Made by a program: the position numbers and the translations under genes
The notes under the pieces: model-generated
Seen by the model: the letters and a program-made list of their open reading frames with translations, nothing else
The model's database searches: none
Told to the model about the DNA's origin: nothing
Shown: positions 21,616 through 30,726 of the stretch, piece after piece
Layout of the letters: every line of letters begins with the position of its first letter
Position numbering within the stretch: the first letter of the stretch is position 1
Assembly (NCBI RefSeq): GCF_000568405.1
Contig: NZ_ARZY01000021.1
Coordinates: forward strand, 24,100 to 88,099
Direction of reading: 5' to 3'
DNA length: 64,000 nt
From: Catenovulum agarivorans DS-2
GTDB taxonomy: Bacteria > Pseudomonadota > Gammaproteobacteria > Enterobacterales > Alteromonadaceae

Positions 21616-22566
21616 TTATAAGTCGGCGAAAAACTCACTTAGTTCGGTGAGTAATATTTGTGATTCTTGTTCCTGCTCTGGGTAGTCGTAATGCCCCGCA
21701 GTTAATACATTTAACTGCTTTTGATGATTCAACGCATTGTATATAGCAAATTGACCGGGTGGGGCGACCATAGGATCAAATTTTGCTGCCGCAATATGTA
21801 CCGGCACCTTGATATATCTAGCTGCTATTGCAGCATCGTAGTATGACAATGTGGTTAAAACCGCCTCAGGATGTTTTTTACAGTAGATTTGGACCGCAGC
21901 ACCACTACCTGTGGTTTTTAGCGCGAGTCTGAGCAAGTGGTTACCAAAACTTGGGACGTTAAAATGGGCTTTTTTGATTCGAGAATCCCAGGCGAGCGCC
22001 ATTGCGCCTATTCCACCAGAAAAACTAATGCCCAACAAACCCAAGTGGCCTGAAAGGTGAGGAAATAACCTTAGCAGGCAGCTGACAGATACCCAGACGT
22101 CTTCAACACAACCTCTAAAAATATAGTGTTTGGGTTTATCTATATCATGCAAAACGTGCCAGTGAGGCTGTGAAGATACCCCAGGGTGATGACTGAGGCT
22201 TAAGCCTCTATGACAAATAAATAATAATGCGCTGTCGTGGTTAAAAGGTAGGTGGAAATCCGGTTCGGTGCGGCCGCCATAGCCATGGCCAATAACAAAA
22301 CCACGTTTTATCTCTCCGGATGCTGGTAAACATAACCAACCTTTTACTTTAGCGTTGTCGGTCGAGCGAAAAGTTATATCGAATACACGCAAATTATCTC
22401 GCGTTATACCCGTGTCCGAAAGTTCAGGGTGTGGCGCAATACTGAGAGATTCACTTAACTTATGTCGCCAAAATGACTCGTAATCATCAGGTGCTTCAGG
22501 AGAACTGACCCTAAGTAATTGGTCTAAAGAATAACCATAAGTTGGGTCAAACTCGAATTGATGCAT
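21616..22566 (-). CDS. AXE1/CE7-like alpha/beta hydrolase
   Basis: A 316-residue protein with the acetyl-xylan-esterase-like layout. An N-terminal extension carries DDYESFWRHKL. Then come GWLCLPASGEIKRGFVIGHGYGG, ICHRGLSLS (the CE7 RGxS-type segment) and the serine motif LLGISFSGGIG. The acid and base lie in AAKFDPMVAPP and TAGHYDYPE. The serine motif departs from the usual GxSQGG. There is no signal peptide. It is the first gene of a two-hydrolase unit. A deacetylase role on sugar esters is family inference only. Confidence 0.75.
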   Translation of the reverse strand: MHQFEFDPTYGYSLDQLLRVSSPEAPDDYESFWRHKLSESLSIAPHPELSDTGITRDNLRVFDITFRSTDNAKVKGWLCLPASGEIKRGFVIGHGYGGRTEPDFHLPFNHDSALLFICHRGLSLSHHPGVSSQPHWHVLHDIDKPKHYIFRGCVEDVWVSVSCLLRLFPHLSGHLGLLGISFSGGIGAMALAWDSRIKKAHFNVPSFGNHLLRLALKTTGSGAAVQIYCKKHPEAVLTTLSYYDAAIAARYIKVPVHIAAAKFDPMVAPPGQFAIYNALNHQKQLNVLTAGHYDYPEQEQESQILLTELSEFFADL

Positions 22567-22799
22567 TAAAACTTTCCTAAATTTATAGGCTTACAGTTTC
22601 GGTAAGGTTTTAAACTACCATAGATAATCCAGATAAAAAATACTCAATAAGGTTAATATATCAACCGCTTTGCTTAAATTGCGCAGTTTTTATCCGCCTG
22701 AACAAAAAGTTGTAAAAATAAGGTTGCTTAATTGCAAAATGTGACCAAAACTAGATGTATAAATATTTAATTTTCCTAAATACATAAGAAACAAACAGT

Positions 22800-23165
22800 A
22801 TGTCGATACCGGTTTTAATTTGTGATGACTCAAGTTTTGCTCGAAAACAGATGGCACGAGCTTTACCCGACGGATGGGATGTCGAAATTAGCTTTGCCTG
22901 TAATGGTGAAGAAGCCATCCAAGCTATTAAAGAGGGCAAAGGCGAGATTGTATTTTTAGATTTAACCATGCCTGTACTCGATGGATTTGGCACATTAGCC
23001 CAAATCAAACAACAAGATTTAAATGCGATGGTGATAGTTGTCTCTGGAGACATCCAGCCTGAAGCACATGCCGAAGTGATGGGATTGGGGGCTATGGAAT
23101 TCATTAAAAAGCCAGCTTCTAAAGATAAAGTATTAGAAGTCTTAAAACGTTTTGGCGTTATTTAA
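22800..23165 (+). CDS. Single-domain CheY-like response regulator
   Basis: A stand-alone receiver of 121 residues with no output domain. The acidic pair is in LICDDSSFARKQ, the phospho-acceptor Asp in VFLDLTMPVLDGFG, the Thr/Ser switch in VVSGD, and the Lys in FIKKPAS. It is followed 23 bp later by a CheC-family gene and then a diguanylate cyclase, so it is probably the phospho-protein dephosphorylated by that CheC. No kinase is adjacent. Confidence 0.92.
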   Translation: MSIPVLICDDSSFARKQMARALPDGWDVEISFACNGEEAIQAIKEGKGEIVFLDLTMPVLDGFGTLAQIKQQDLNAMVIVVSGDIQPEAHAEVMGLGAMEFIKKPASKDKVLEVLKRFGVI

Positions 23166-23188
23166 CATAGAAAACAGAGAAAGTATTT

Positions 23189-23809
23189 GTGACTCAAACC
23201 CCGAAAGTATCAATAACAGAAGATCAGAGAGACTGCTATCAAGAGATTAGCAACGTTGCCATGGGGCAAGCGGCCGATCTTTTGGCTAGGTTGTTGGATG
23301 TAAAAGTTATACTGCCTATTCCTGTCGTAAATTTGATTGAAGTCAATGAACTAAGAATGGCGTTGAGCGGCATTGAAAACAGTGAAACTGTGTCTGGTGT
23401 GTGCCAAGGGTTTATCGGCAATGGCATATCAGGCGAAGCACTGCTGATTTTTAATGATACCAGCTTTAACGATATTTCTGACTTATTGAAATATGGCGGC
23501 GCTGCTGACAAGTCTTTGGAATTAGAGCTGTTAATGGACGTTGCCAATATTTTAATTGGAGCATGCTTAAGAGGAATTGGTGAACAATTGGATGTTGGTT
23601 TTAGCCAAGGGCACCCAGTTGTGTTGGGTCAACACGTCAATTTGAATGATTTAGTTGCAGCAAACAATTATCGGTGGACTAAAACGCTAGCCATCGAGAT
23701 AAACTACAAAATTGAAGGTTATAATATTAATTGTGATTTGTTGCTGCTATTTGCAGAAGATGCAATTGAAGTTTTAAATAGAAAAGTTAACTACTTACTG
23801 GAAGATTAA
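23189..23809 (+). CDS. CheC-family response-regulator phosphatase
   Basis: A 206-residue protein starting at GTG (23189). It carries the CheC/CheX/FliY active-site pattern D-x3-E-x2-N-x22-P exactly once, at D15, E19, N22 and P45. A second copy around MDVANILIGACLRG keeps N-x22-P but has Asp in place of Glu. CheC proteins hydrolyse phospho-CheY. Here the likely target is the receiver encoded just upstream. Its stop overlaps the start of the cyclase gene (TAATG), so the three proteins are made together. Confidence 0.85.
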   Translation: MTQTPKVSITEDQRDCYQEISNVAMGQAADLLARLLDVKVILPIPVVNLIEVNELRMALSGIENSETVSGVCQGFIGNGISGEALLIFNDTSFNDISDLLKYGGAADKSLELELLMDVANILIGACLRGIGEQLDVGFSQGHPVVLGQHVNLNDLVAANNYRWTKTLAIEINYKIEGYNINCDLLLLFAEDAIEVLNRKVNYLLED

Positions 23810-24774
23810 TGGCTGATAATTCGTCTGACAACTTTAAAGAATTTCATTCCTACATGGGGATGCTACAAAACTTGGACGTAGGTCTAGTGGTACTTGATAG
23901 AGAGTACCGCATTCAGTTATGGAACAACTTTATGGAAAGCCACAGTGGCTTACACCCATATGAAGTGAGAGAGAAGAACCTATTTGAAACCTTTCCTGAA
24001 ATCAACGAAGAGTGGTTTAGGCACAAAGCTGAATGTGTATTTCAGTTAAATACCCGAGCTTTTACAACTTGGGAACAACGACCGTACTTATTTAAGTTTA
24101 AAAATTACCGTCCGATTACTGGCTCTGCCGAATTTATGTATCAAAACATCACCATTATTCCACTTGATTCATCTGTTGGAGTTGTCGAACGTATCGGTAT
24201 TATTGTTTATGATGTGACTGATGTAGCCGTTAACAGAATTGAACTTAAAGCTGTTAACGATGAACTAAAACGTTTGTCGCGTACAGATAGGTTAACAGGG
24301 TTATATAACCGAGGGTACTGGCAAGAGTGTGCGGAAAGAGAGTTCAAACGCGCTCAAAGAAGTGGCAGTCCAATCTCTTTGTTAATGTTCGACATTGATC
24401 ACTTTAAACGGGTCAATGATGAGTTTGGTCACCCTGCAGGTGATGCGGCTATTAAAAATACAGCTGACCAGTTAGTGATGAATATGCGTGAAACCGATAT
24501 CGCAGGTCGATATGGCGGTGAAGAATATACCATGCTGTTGGTTGATACCTCTGCCGAAAATGCAAAAGTATTTGCCGACAGGCTACGAGAGCACATTGCA
24601 AGCTCTACTGTGCATTATCAAGATGCAAGCTTCCAATATACCGTCAGTATGGGAATTGCAGAACTGAACGACGACATTAAAAATGTTGATGAATGGATTG
24701 ATGCTGCAGACCACGCGCTTTACGAATCTAAAGAAGGTGGCAGAAATACAGTAAGCATCTTTAAAAAATCTTAA
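23809..24774 (+). CDS. PAS-GGDEF diguanylate cyclase
   Basis: A 321-residue cytoplasmic protein. A PAS domain (about 15-140) is joined by a helix (145-160) to a GGDEF domain. The active site reads RYGGEEY (236-240), with Tyr replacing the usual final Phe. The metal-binding Asp195 region (FDIDHFK) is present, as is an RETD product-inhibition site (227-230) exactly five residues before GGEEY. It is therefore expected to make cyclic-di-GMP with feedback inhibition. It is translationally coupled to CheC, which suggests that receiver phosphorylation and c-di-GMP output are linked. Confidence 0.92.
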   Translation: MADNSSDNFKEFHSYMGMLQNLDVGLVVLDREYRIQLWNNFMESHSGLHPYEVREKNLFETFPEINEEWFRHKAECVFQLNTRAFTTWEQRPYLFKFKNYRPITGSAEFMYQNITIIPLDSSVGVVERIGIIVYDVTDVAVNRIELKAVNDELKRLSRTDRLTGLYNRGYWQECAEREFKRAQRSGSPISLLMFDIDHFKRVNDEFGHPAGDAAIKNTADQLVMNMRETDIAGRYGGEEYTMLLVDTSAENAKVFADRLREHIASSTVHYQDASFQYTVSMGIAELNDDIKNVDEWIDAADHALYESKEGGRNTVSIFKKS

Positions 24775-24810
24775 TTCCTGAATGTTAACTATTAATCTCT
24801 AGTTTCCTTC

Positions 24811-24837
24811 GGCCAATTGTTATAGCAACAATTGGCC
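24811..24837 (+). terminator. Hairpin after the cyclase gene
   Basis: A perfect 11-bp inverted repeat (GGCCAATTGTT / AACAATTGGCC) with a 5-base loop lies 36 bp after the cyclase stop. The following T run is delayed and weak, so it may be a moderate terminator. Confidence 0.55.
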
Positions 24838-24980
24838 TCATTAGTTGCTTTTTCTAACATTATCTCTGTTAACCGCCTATAAAGTATAAAAACATTTACT
24901 GATCCCTTGATATTAGCCTTGCAAGTTCATATGTAAGTTGAGTTTAATAAACTCTAATTAAAAATGGAGAGCAAGCGCTT

Positions 24981-25907
24981 ATGATCCAAATAAAAAGTCT
25001 AATAAAACGTTTTGGTGACTTTGTAGCTGTTGATGGCTTACAGCTGGAAGTCAAACCAGGGGACATAGTCGGATTTCTCGGTCCAAATGGCGCGGGTAAA
25101 TCAACTACGATGAAGATGATCACCGGTTTTTTGCCGCCTAGTAGTGGTGAAATCTTAATTGATGGGGAATCGCTGGCCAAAGCACCGATAAATATTAAAA
25201 AGAAAATTGGCTACCTGCCTGAAGGGGCACCAGCATATGCCGACATGACGGTGTTGCAATTTTTGCATTTTATTGCGCAAGTTAGGGGCTTTAAAGGCAA
25301 AGAAAAAAATCAACGTATCAAAGACGTTGTAGAAAAAGTAGAATTACAACAAGTTCTTAATCGACCTATTGAAAACTTATCTAAAGGTTTTAAACGCCGA
25401 GTTGGCTTAGCTCAAGCCATTATTCATGACCCACTTATTTTGATTTTAGACGAACCGACTGATGGCTTAGATCCCAATCAAAAACACCAAGTTCGCAAGT
25501 TAATTCAAAACTTATCTAAAGATAAGATTGTGATCATTTCAACTCACATTCTTGAGGAAGTGACAGCGGTTTGTAACCGAGCAGTTATTATTGCAAATGG
25601 GAAAAAAGTATTTGATGGCACACCAAAAGAATTGCAACAAAGCTCACAATTCCATAATGCGGTAACCATTGAGTTTGAAGGCGACAAACCTGATATTTCT
25701 CAGTTAAAACTGGCGCCAGGTGTTACTGAAATTATTGAACGCGATTCGCATACTGTATCTGTCATCGGCCACGAATCTTATGAGAGTTTATTCCCTCAAA
25801 TTATGGATTTAGTTCATCTTCAAGGCTGGCATATTAAAGCTATGTACAACGAAGTAGGTCAATTAGATGATGTGTTTAGAAGTCTAACTAAAGAGGAGGC
25901 AGCATAA
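24981..25907 (+). CDS. ABC transporter ATPase (GldA-like)
   Basis: A 308-residue ATPase with Walker A GPNGAGKST (34-42), signature LSKGFKRRVGLAQ and Walker B LILDEPTDGLD, followed by the switch His in STHILEE. It is close to the NatA/GldA group, which pairs with an ABC-2 permease and a GldG-like auxiliary protein. The next genes are exactly those partners, with 2 bp to the permease. The ATPase drives export or extraction of an unknown substrate at the inner membrane. Despite the Gld name, gliding is not implied: such sets are common in non-gliding gammaproteobacteria. Confidence 0.93.
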   Translation: MIQIKSLIKRFGDFVAVDGLQLEVKPGDIVGFLGPNGAGKSTTMKMITGFLPPSSGEILIDGESLAKAPINIKKKIGYLPEGAPAYADMTVLQFLHFIAQVRGFKGKEKNQRIKDVVEKVELQQVLNRPIENLSKGFKRRVGLAQAIIHDPLILILDEPTDGLDPNQKHQVRKLIQNLSKDKIVIISTHILEEVTAVCNRAVIIANGKKVFDGTPKELQQSSQFHNAVTIEFEGDKPDISQLKLAPGVTEIIERDSHTVSVIGHESYESLFPQIMDLVHLQGWHIKAMYNEVGQLDDVFRSLTKEEAA

Positions 25908-25909
25908 AC

Positions 25910-26638
25910 ATGGTTGGCGTTATTTTTAAACGTGAATTTTCGAGCTTTTTTGCAACGCCTGTTGCATACGTCTTTATATTCATGTTCTTGATGTTAAGTG
26001 GTGTTTTCACTTTCTTTTTTGGAAACTTTTATGAACGCGGCCAAGCAGACTTGCAACCTTTCTTTAATTTCTTACCTTGGTTGTACCTGTTTTTAGTACC
26101 TGCCATCGCAATGAAAAGTTGGGCTGAGGAGCGCAAATCAGGCTCTATTGAACTGCTTATGACATTACCGGTAACAACAGGTCAAGCTGTTATGGGTAAA
26201 TTTTTAGCGTCTTGGTTAGTATTGGGCTTAGCCTTACTGTTAACTTTTCCTCTTTGGATTACGGTGAATTATTTAGGTCAACCGGACAACGGCACTATTT
26301 TAGCCGCGTATTTAGGTGGCTGGTTGTTAGCGGGCGCATTCCTTGCTGTTGGCCATTGCATGTCCGCTTTAAGTAAAAACCAAATAATTGCATTTATATT
26401 AACCGTGGTTGTTTGTTTTGCTTTTGTACTAAGCGGAACCTCTATTGTTTTAAATGCTTTAAAAGGTTTTGTTCCGACTTTGGTATTAGATATGGTCGCG
26501 TCGTTTAGCTTTATGTTGCATTTTGAAGCCATTAGTAAAGGCGTGCTAAGCCTAACGGACATAATCTATTTTATCTTGAGCATGTTTGCTTGGTTAGCAG
26601 CATGTCTATTAATTGTTGAATACAAAAAAGCGGACTAA
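25910..26638 (+). CDS. ABC-2 type permease (GldF-like)
   Basis: A 242-residue integral membrane protein with about six spans. It begins MVGVIFKREFSSFFATPVAYVFIF, has the conserved MKSWAEERKSGSIELLMTLPVT loop and ends in a basic tail. This is the membrane half of the transporter formed with the preceding ATPase. It is followed 14 bp later by the GldG-like gene. Confidence 0.92.
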   Translation: MVGVIFKREFSSFFATPVAYVFIFMFLMLSGVFTFFFGNFYERGQADLQPFFNFLPWLYLFLVPAIAMKSWAEERKSGSIELLMTLPVTTGQAVMGKFLASWLVLGLALLLTFPLWITVNYLGQPDNGTILAAYLGGWLLAGAFLAVGHCMSALSKNQIIAFILTVVVCFAFVLSGTSIVLNALKGFVPTLVLDMVASFSFMLHFEAISKGVLSLTDIIYFILSMFAWLAACLLIVEYKKAD

Positions 26639-26652
26639 AAGGATAAATAATA

Positions 26653-28497
26653 ATGAAAAAAATGAGTTTATCTGTCGGTTTAACCGCGATTTTAGTTTTA
26701 TTTGTTGCGGTTACTTTATTAAACAATTCCTATCTAAATCCATATCGTTTGGATTTAACTGAAAATAAAGTCTACAGCTTATCGCAAGGGTCTAAGAACA
26801 TCTTGGACAAAATTGATGAGCCTGTGCATTTGTACTTTTTCTTTTCGGACAAAACCTCAGAAGGGTTAACACAAATTCGCAGTTATGCTGAGCGGGTTAA
26901 AAACTTGCTTGAAGAATATGAGCTGTATAGTAAAGGAAAGTTAAAACTTCATATTATCGACCCAGAGCCTTTTTCAGAGGAGGAAGACAAAGCAGCTGAG
27001 TTTGGTTTAACTGCCGCACCAGTAGGTGGTTTGGGTGAGAACTTATATTTCGGCTTAGGTGGTCGCAATGCTTTAGATGCACAAGAAATTATAGCGTTTT
27101 TTGACCCGAACAAAGAGGAATTTCTTGAATACGACATCAGTAAACTATTGCAAAACCTTATCGAACCAAACTCAATAAAAGTTAGCATTATTACTGATTT
27201 GCCAATTGCTGGTGAACCGCAACAACCAATGAACCCAATGATGATGCAGCAACAAAGACCTCAGCCTTGGGTTTTCTTTGAGCAATTAAGACAAATGTAC
27301 GAAGTTGAAATGGTCGCATCTGATGCAGAATCATTACCAGCGGATACTGATGTTTTGATGCTAATAAACCCAGCAGAATTATCCGATGAATTAGCATATT
27401 CAATCGACCAGTATATTATTAATGACGGCAGTGTATTAGCGTTTGTTGATCCACACGCAGAACAGCAAATGAATCCAATGATGGCAGCTAATTCAAGCAA
27501 TATTGCTCTATCAGAGTTTTTGGCGGCCTGGGGACTGGAATTTGAGAGCGACAATATCGTGTTAGATTCTATGTCGGCACTTGAAATTAGAATGCCATCT
27601 GGTGGTGTGGGTAAACATTTAGCTTACTTGGGTTTACCAAACCAAATGATCAATAAATCAGATCCTGTTACTAGTCAGCTAGAAAGTATTAACGGCGCAT
27701 CGTTTGGTGTATTGAGCGCTAAAGAAGATGCTAGCGCATCCATCGAAGTGTTACTTTCTTCAAGTGAGAACGCAGGGTTAACTTCTAGCGCGGTATACTC
27801 CACATTATCTGATCCCAAAACGCTATTTAATCATTACCAAAGTACAGGCGAGCAATATCAACTAGCATTGCGTGTAACTGGTGAAGTTAACTCGCGCTTT
27901 AAAGATGACGAATCTAAACAACAAAATGGATACAAGTCTCGCAGTACTCAAGCAAACATCATTGTGATTGCGGATACAGACTTACTTGCAGACCGTTTTT
28001 GGGTGCAAAAAAGCAACTTTTTTGGACAAACTGTTGCCTCAGCATTTGCCAATAACGGCGACTTAGTTGCAAATGCGGTGGAAAACTTAGGTGGCAGTAA
28101 TGATTTAATCAGCATCCGTGCTAGAGGTAAATTTACTCGTCCATTTATTAAGGTTAAAGAAATTGAAGTCGCCGCTGAAGCTAAATTCCGTACTCAAGAG
28201 CAACAGTTGCAAGCACGTTTGCAAGAAACAGAATCACAACTGGCACAACTACAAAACCAGCAAGGTGAGGGCGGTGCACTGGTTATTACACCTGAGCAAG
28301 AAGCTGCAATTAATAACTTTATTCAAGAAAAGTTATCCATTCGTAAAGCGCTTCGTAATGTTCAGCACCAGTTAAACCAAGACATTGAGCGCTTGGGCAC
28401 ACAATTGAAATTTGCCAATATTATTGTGGCTCCATTATTACTTACGTTCTTGTTATGGCTATTCAGCTTAGCATTTAAACGCAAAAAGTTAGCTTAA
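26653..28497 (+). CDS. GldG-like ABC auxiliary protein
   Basis: A 614-residue protein anchored at both ends. The N-terminal span (about 5-25) is followed by the motif NPYRLDLTENKVYSLSQGSKNIL. Next come a large periplasmic ABC_transp_aux domain with a Met/Gln/Pro-rich loop near 195-210, a long Gln-rich coiled coil (about 505-590), and a C-terminal span ending KRKKLA. Family members associate with GldA/F-type transporters. It lies between the permease and the DUF4340 gene in one operon. Confidence 0.9.
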   Translation: MKKMSLSVGLTAILVLFVAVTLLNNSYLNPYRLDLTENKVYSLSQGSKNILDKIDEPVHLYFFFSDKTSEGLTQIRSYAERVKNLLEEYELYSKGKLKLHIIDPEPFSEEEDKAAEFGLTAAPVGGLGENLYFGLGGRNALDAQEIIAFFDPNKEEFLEYDISKLLQNLIEPNSIKVSIITDLPIAGEPQQPMNPMMMQQQRPQPWVFFEQLRQMYEVEMVASDAESLPADTDVLMLINPAELSDELAYSIDQYIINDGSVLAFVDPHAEQQMNPMMAANSSNIALSEFLAAWGLEFESDNIVLDSMSALEIRMPSGGVGKHLAYLGLPNQMINKSDPVTSQLESINGASFGVLSAKEDASASIEVLLSSSENAGLTSSAVYSTLSDPKTLFNHYQSTGEQYQLALRVTGEVNSRFKDDESKQQNGYKSRSTQANIIVIADTDLLADRFWVQKSNFFGQTVASAFANNGDLVANAVENLGGSNDLISIRARGKFTRPFIKVKEIEVAAEAKFRTQEQQLQARLQETESQLAQLQNQQGEGGALVITPEQEAAINNFIQEKLSIRKALRNVQHQLNQDIERLGTQLKFANIIVAPLLLTFLLWLFSLAFKRKKLA

Positions 28498-28521
28498 TTG
28501 CTTCACCTTTGGAGGTAAATA

Positions 28522-29559
28522 ATGACAAATAAAACCATTACCTTGTTGTCACTAACCGCAGCCATTGCAATGGCTGCTGCTTTATTCGTATCGCAACAAG
28601 AACAAGTAGAGCAAAATTCACAAGTCGAGCATTGGATTCAAAGTGTACTCGACAACAAAACTCAGTTGACAGGTGTAAAGATTTATTCACCTGAAAATAA
28701 GTTAGTTATTGATGCGCAACAGGCTAATGATACTTGGTTAATGGCCAATTCAGCCAACTACCAAATAGACACAAGTAAATTGTCTAAGTGGTACAACCAA
28801 GTTATTGGCGCGAAAAATATAGAACCTAAAACAGCCAAGCCAGAAAACTTTGAACTATTAGGTTTAGTTAACCCCAATTCGATAGATCAAAGTGAAACGG
28901 AAAATGCAAATGCTGGTCACTTAGTGATTTTAACGCTTGCTGGAAATGAGCATGAATTAGTGTTTGGAAACCCTGCTAGTAGTGGTCAATTTGCACGGTT
29001 AGCTTCAGAAAACCAGACATGGTTGTTGGATGATTATATCAGTATGCCAAATCAAGCCTCTGATTGGATCAATACAAAGTTATTTGACTTTAAGTTGGAC
29101 GATATCCAAAGTTTGCAGTCGTTTAGTGCTTCAGACCCAGAGTTAAATTGGACGATTGAAAGGACTGAGACCGAACAAGAGGGTCAACAAGAGGTTCAAG
29201 AATATGTTTTATTGGACACACCTGAAGAGCGCGAGCTAACTTACGCAGGCGTGGCACGTTCTCATATTAGCTCAATCGCCAATTTAAACTTTGCTAAAGT
29301 AGAAAACTTTTCTGCTGAAATTTGGCAAGACAAAGAAAGTTTAAATAAGTTGACTGTTACCTTGGTTGACGATAAATCAATTGAGGTGTTTATTCATCAA
29401 GCAGGGGAACAAACCTTATTGATGGTCGACAATAAGCAACAAATGCAGCCTAAATGGCAATTTGCCCTCGAGACTTATCAAACATCTTTGGTTAACAAAT
29501 CACTTAGTTCTTTTTTAAAGCCGCTTGAAGACGACAACCAACAAAGCGAAAGCGAATAA
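28522..29559 (+). CDS. DUF4340-family protein
   Basis: A 345-residue protein with an N-terminal membrane anchor (about 4-22) and a periplasmic domain containing WLMANSANYQIDTSKLSKW and LVFGNPASSGQFARLASENQTWLLDD. This matches DUF4340 proteins that commonly follow GldG-like genes. A good GGAGG site precedes the start. It is the last gene of the four-gene transporter set. The function is unknown. Confidence 0.88.
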   Translation: MTNKTITLLSLTAAIAMAAALFVSQQEQVEQNSQVEHWIQSVLDNKTQLTGVKIYSPENKLVIDAQQANDTWLMANSANYQIDTSKLSKWYNQVIGAKNIEPKTAKPENFELLGLVNPNSIDQSETENANAGHLVILTLAGNEHELVFGNPASSGQFARLASENQTWLLDDYISMPNQASDWINTKLFDFKLDDIQSLQSFSASDPELNWTIERTETEQEGQQEVQEYVLLDTPEERELTYAGVARSHISSIANLNFAKVENFSAEIWQDKESLNKLTVTLVDDKSIEVFIHQAGEQTLLMVDNKQQMQPKWQFALETYQTSLVNKSLSSFLKPLEDDNQQSESE

Positions 29560-29569
29560 ACTTAAAACC

Positions 29570-29603
29570 AGCTATGCCGACCTCACTTTTGGTTGGCATA
29601 GCT
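29570..29603 (+). terminator. Terminator of the Gld-type operon
   Basis: AGCTATGCC-g-ACC and GGT-t-GGCATAGCT pair around an 8-base loop and are followed by TTATTTA. It lies 10 bp after the DUF4340 stop. Confidence 0.75.
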
Positions 29604-29700
29604 TTATTTAAAAACAAACCTTCAAAACCTCCTTTGATGTCACAAAATTGACCTAAACTTATGCTGCAATCTATGGTTAGGCAAGTCAAAAGGGAACAAT

Positions 29701-30726
29701 GTGAATTTGAAGTTTGTAGACAGTGCATTACCTGAATTACGACAACTTGAACACCTATTAGAACTCGCTTCTCCACTGATAAAAAGCCAAGTTTTAGCAA
29801 ACGTCAGTTATCAAGACCATTTGTTGCCGATCCATGCGATTAGTATGGGCAGTACCGATACCTCTAAACCTGTCATGACATTTGTCGGTGGTGTACATGG
29901 GTTAGAGCGCATTGGCAGCCAAGTATTATTAGCGTTTTTAGAAGGCATTATTGGTCGACTTGCATGGGATGTATCACTGCACCATTTATTAGAGCAAGTT
30001 AGATTAAACTTTATTCCGTTGTTAAACCCTGTCGGCATGGCTACGCACAGGCGTTCAAATGGCAACAGTGTCGATTTAATGCGTAACGCTCCGGTTAATA
30101 GCCAAGAAAAAACATCATTTTTAGTCGGCGGACATCGAATTAGCCCCCGAATTCCATGGTATAGGGGCAAAGCCGGTGAAACAATGCAGCCTGAAGCTCA
30201 AGCTTTGGTAAACTTTATTCAGCAACAAACCTTTAATTCTCCTTTTTCATTGGTGCTTGATTGCCACTCTGGATTCGGCTTACACGACCGAATTTGGTTT
30301 CCGTACGCACGTAGTCGCTTTCAACCTATTCAACATTTAGGTGAAGTTTTTCATTTGCGCGATTTATTATTTCAAGCTTACCCATACCATTCTTATAAGT
30401 TTGAGCCACAAGCCAAACATTATTTGTGTCATGGTGATTTGTGGGACTATTTATACGATTTGTCATTGGAAAAACCAACAACCTTTTTGCCACTAACACT
30501 TGAAATGGGCTCGTGGCGTTGGGTGCGCAAAAACCCAGCCCAGCTATTACGTGCGGTTGGCTTGTTTCATCCGATTAAACCGCACCGAGTGAAGCGAGTA
30601 TTGCGCTCGCACTTGGTGTTGATGGAGTTTTTAATTAGAGCAAGTGCTTCGTATCAGAATTGGTTGTACGATGGTAAAAGTCTCAATATGGATCAAAAGG
30701 CTACGATGCTATGGTACGACAATTAA
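29701..30726 (+). CDS. M14-family zinc carboxypeptidase-like protein
   Basis: A 341-residue protein starting at GTG (29701) behind an AGGGAA site. Zinc ligands are visible as H66 and E69 in GGVHGLER and H189 in LDCHSG, with a probable catalytic Glu in LTLEMGSW. These are the M14 / succinylglutamate-desuccinylase-type signatures. It is cytoplasmic, lacking a signal peptide. The substrate could be a peptide or an acyl-amino acid. The next gene starts 16 bp before its stop, so the two are coupled. Confidence 0.82.
   Translation: MNLKFVDSALPELRQLEHLLELASPLIKSQVLANVSYQDHLLPIHAISMGSTDTSKPVMTFVGGVHGLERIGSQVLLAFLEGIIGRLAWDVSLHHLLEQVRLNFIPLLNPVGMATHRRSNGNSVDLMRNAPVNSQEKTSFLVGGHRISPRIPWYRGKAGETMQPEAQALVNFIQQQTFNSPFSLVLDCHSGFGLHDRIWFPYARSRFQPIQHLGEVFHLRDLLFQAYPYHSYKFEPQAKHYLCHGDLWDYLYDLSLEKPTTFLPLTLEMGSWRWVRKNPAQLLRAVGLFHPIKPHRVKRVLRSHLVLMEFLIRASASYQNWLYDGKSLNMDQKATMLWYDN

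Noticed and set aside
24981..29559. Gliding-motility machinery
   Set aside because: Only the GldA/F/G-type transporter set plus DUF4340 is present, with no other gliding genes; such sets occur in many non-gliding gammaproteobacteria.
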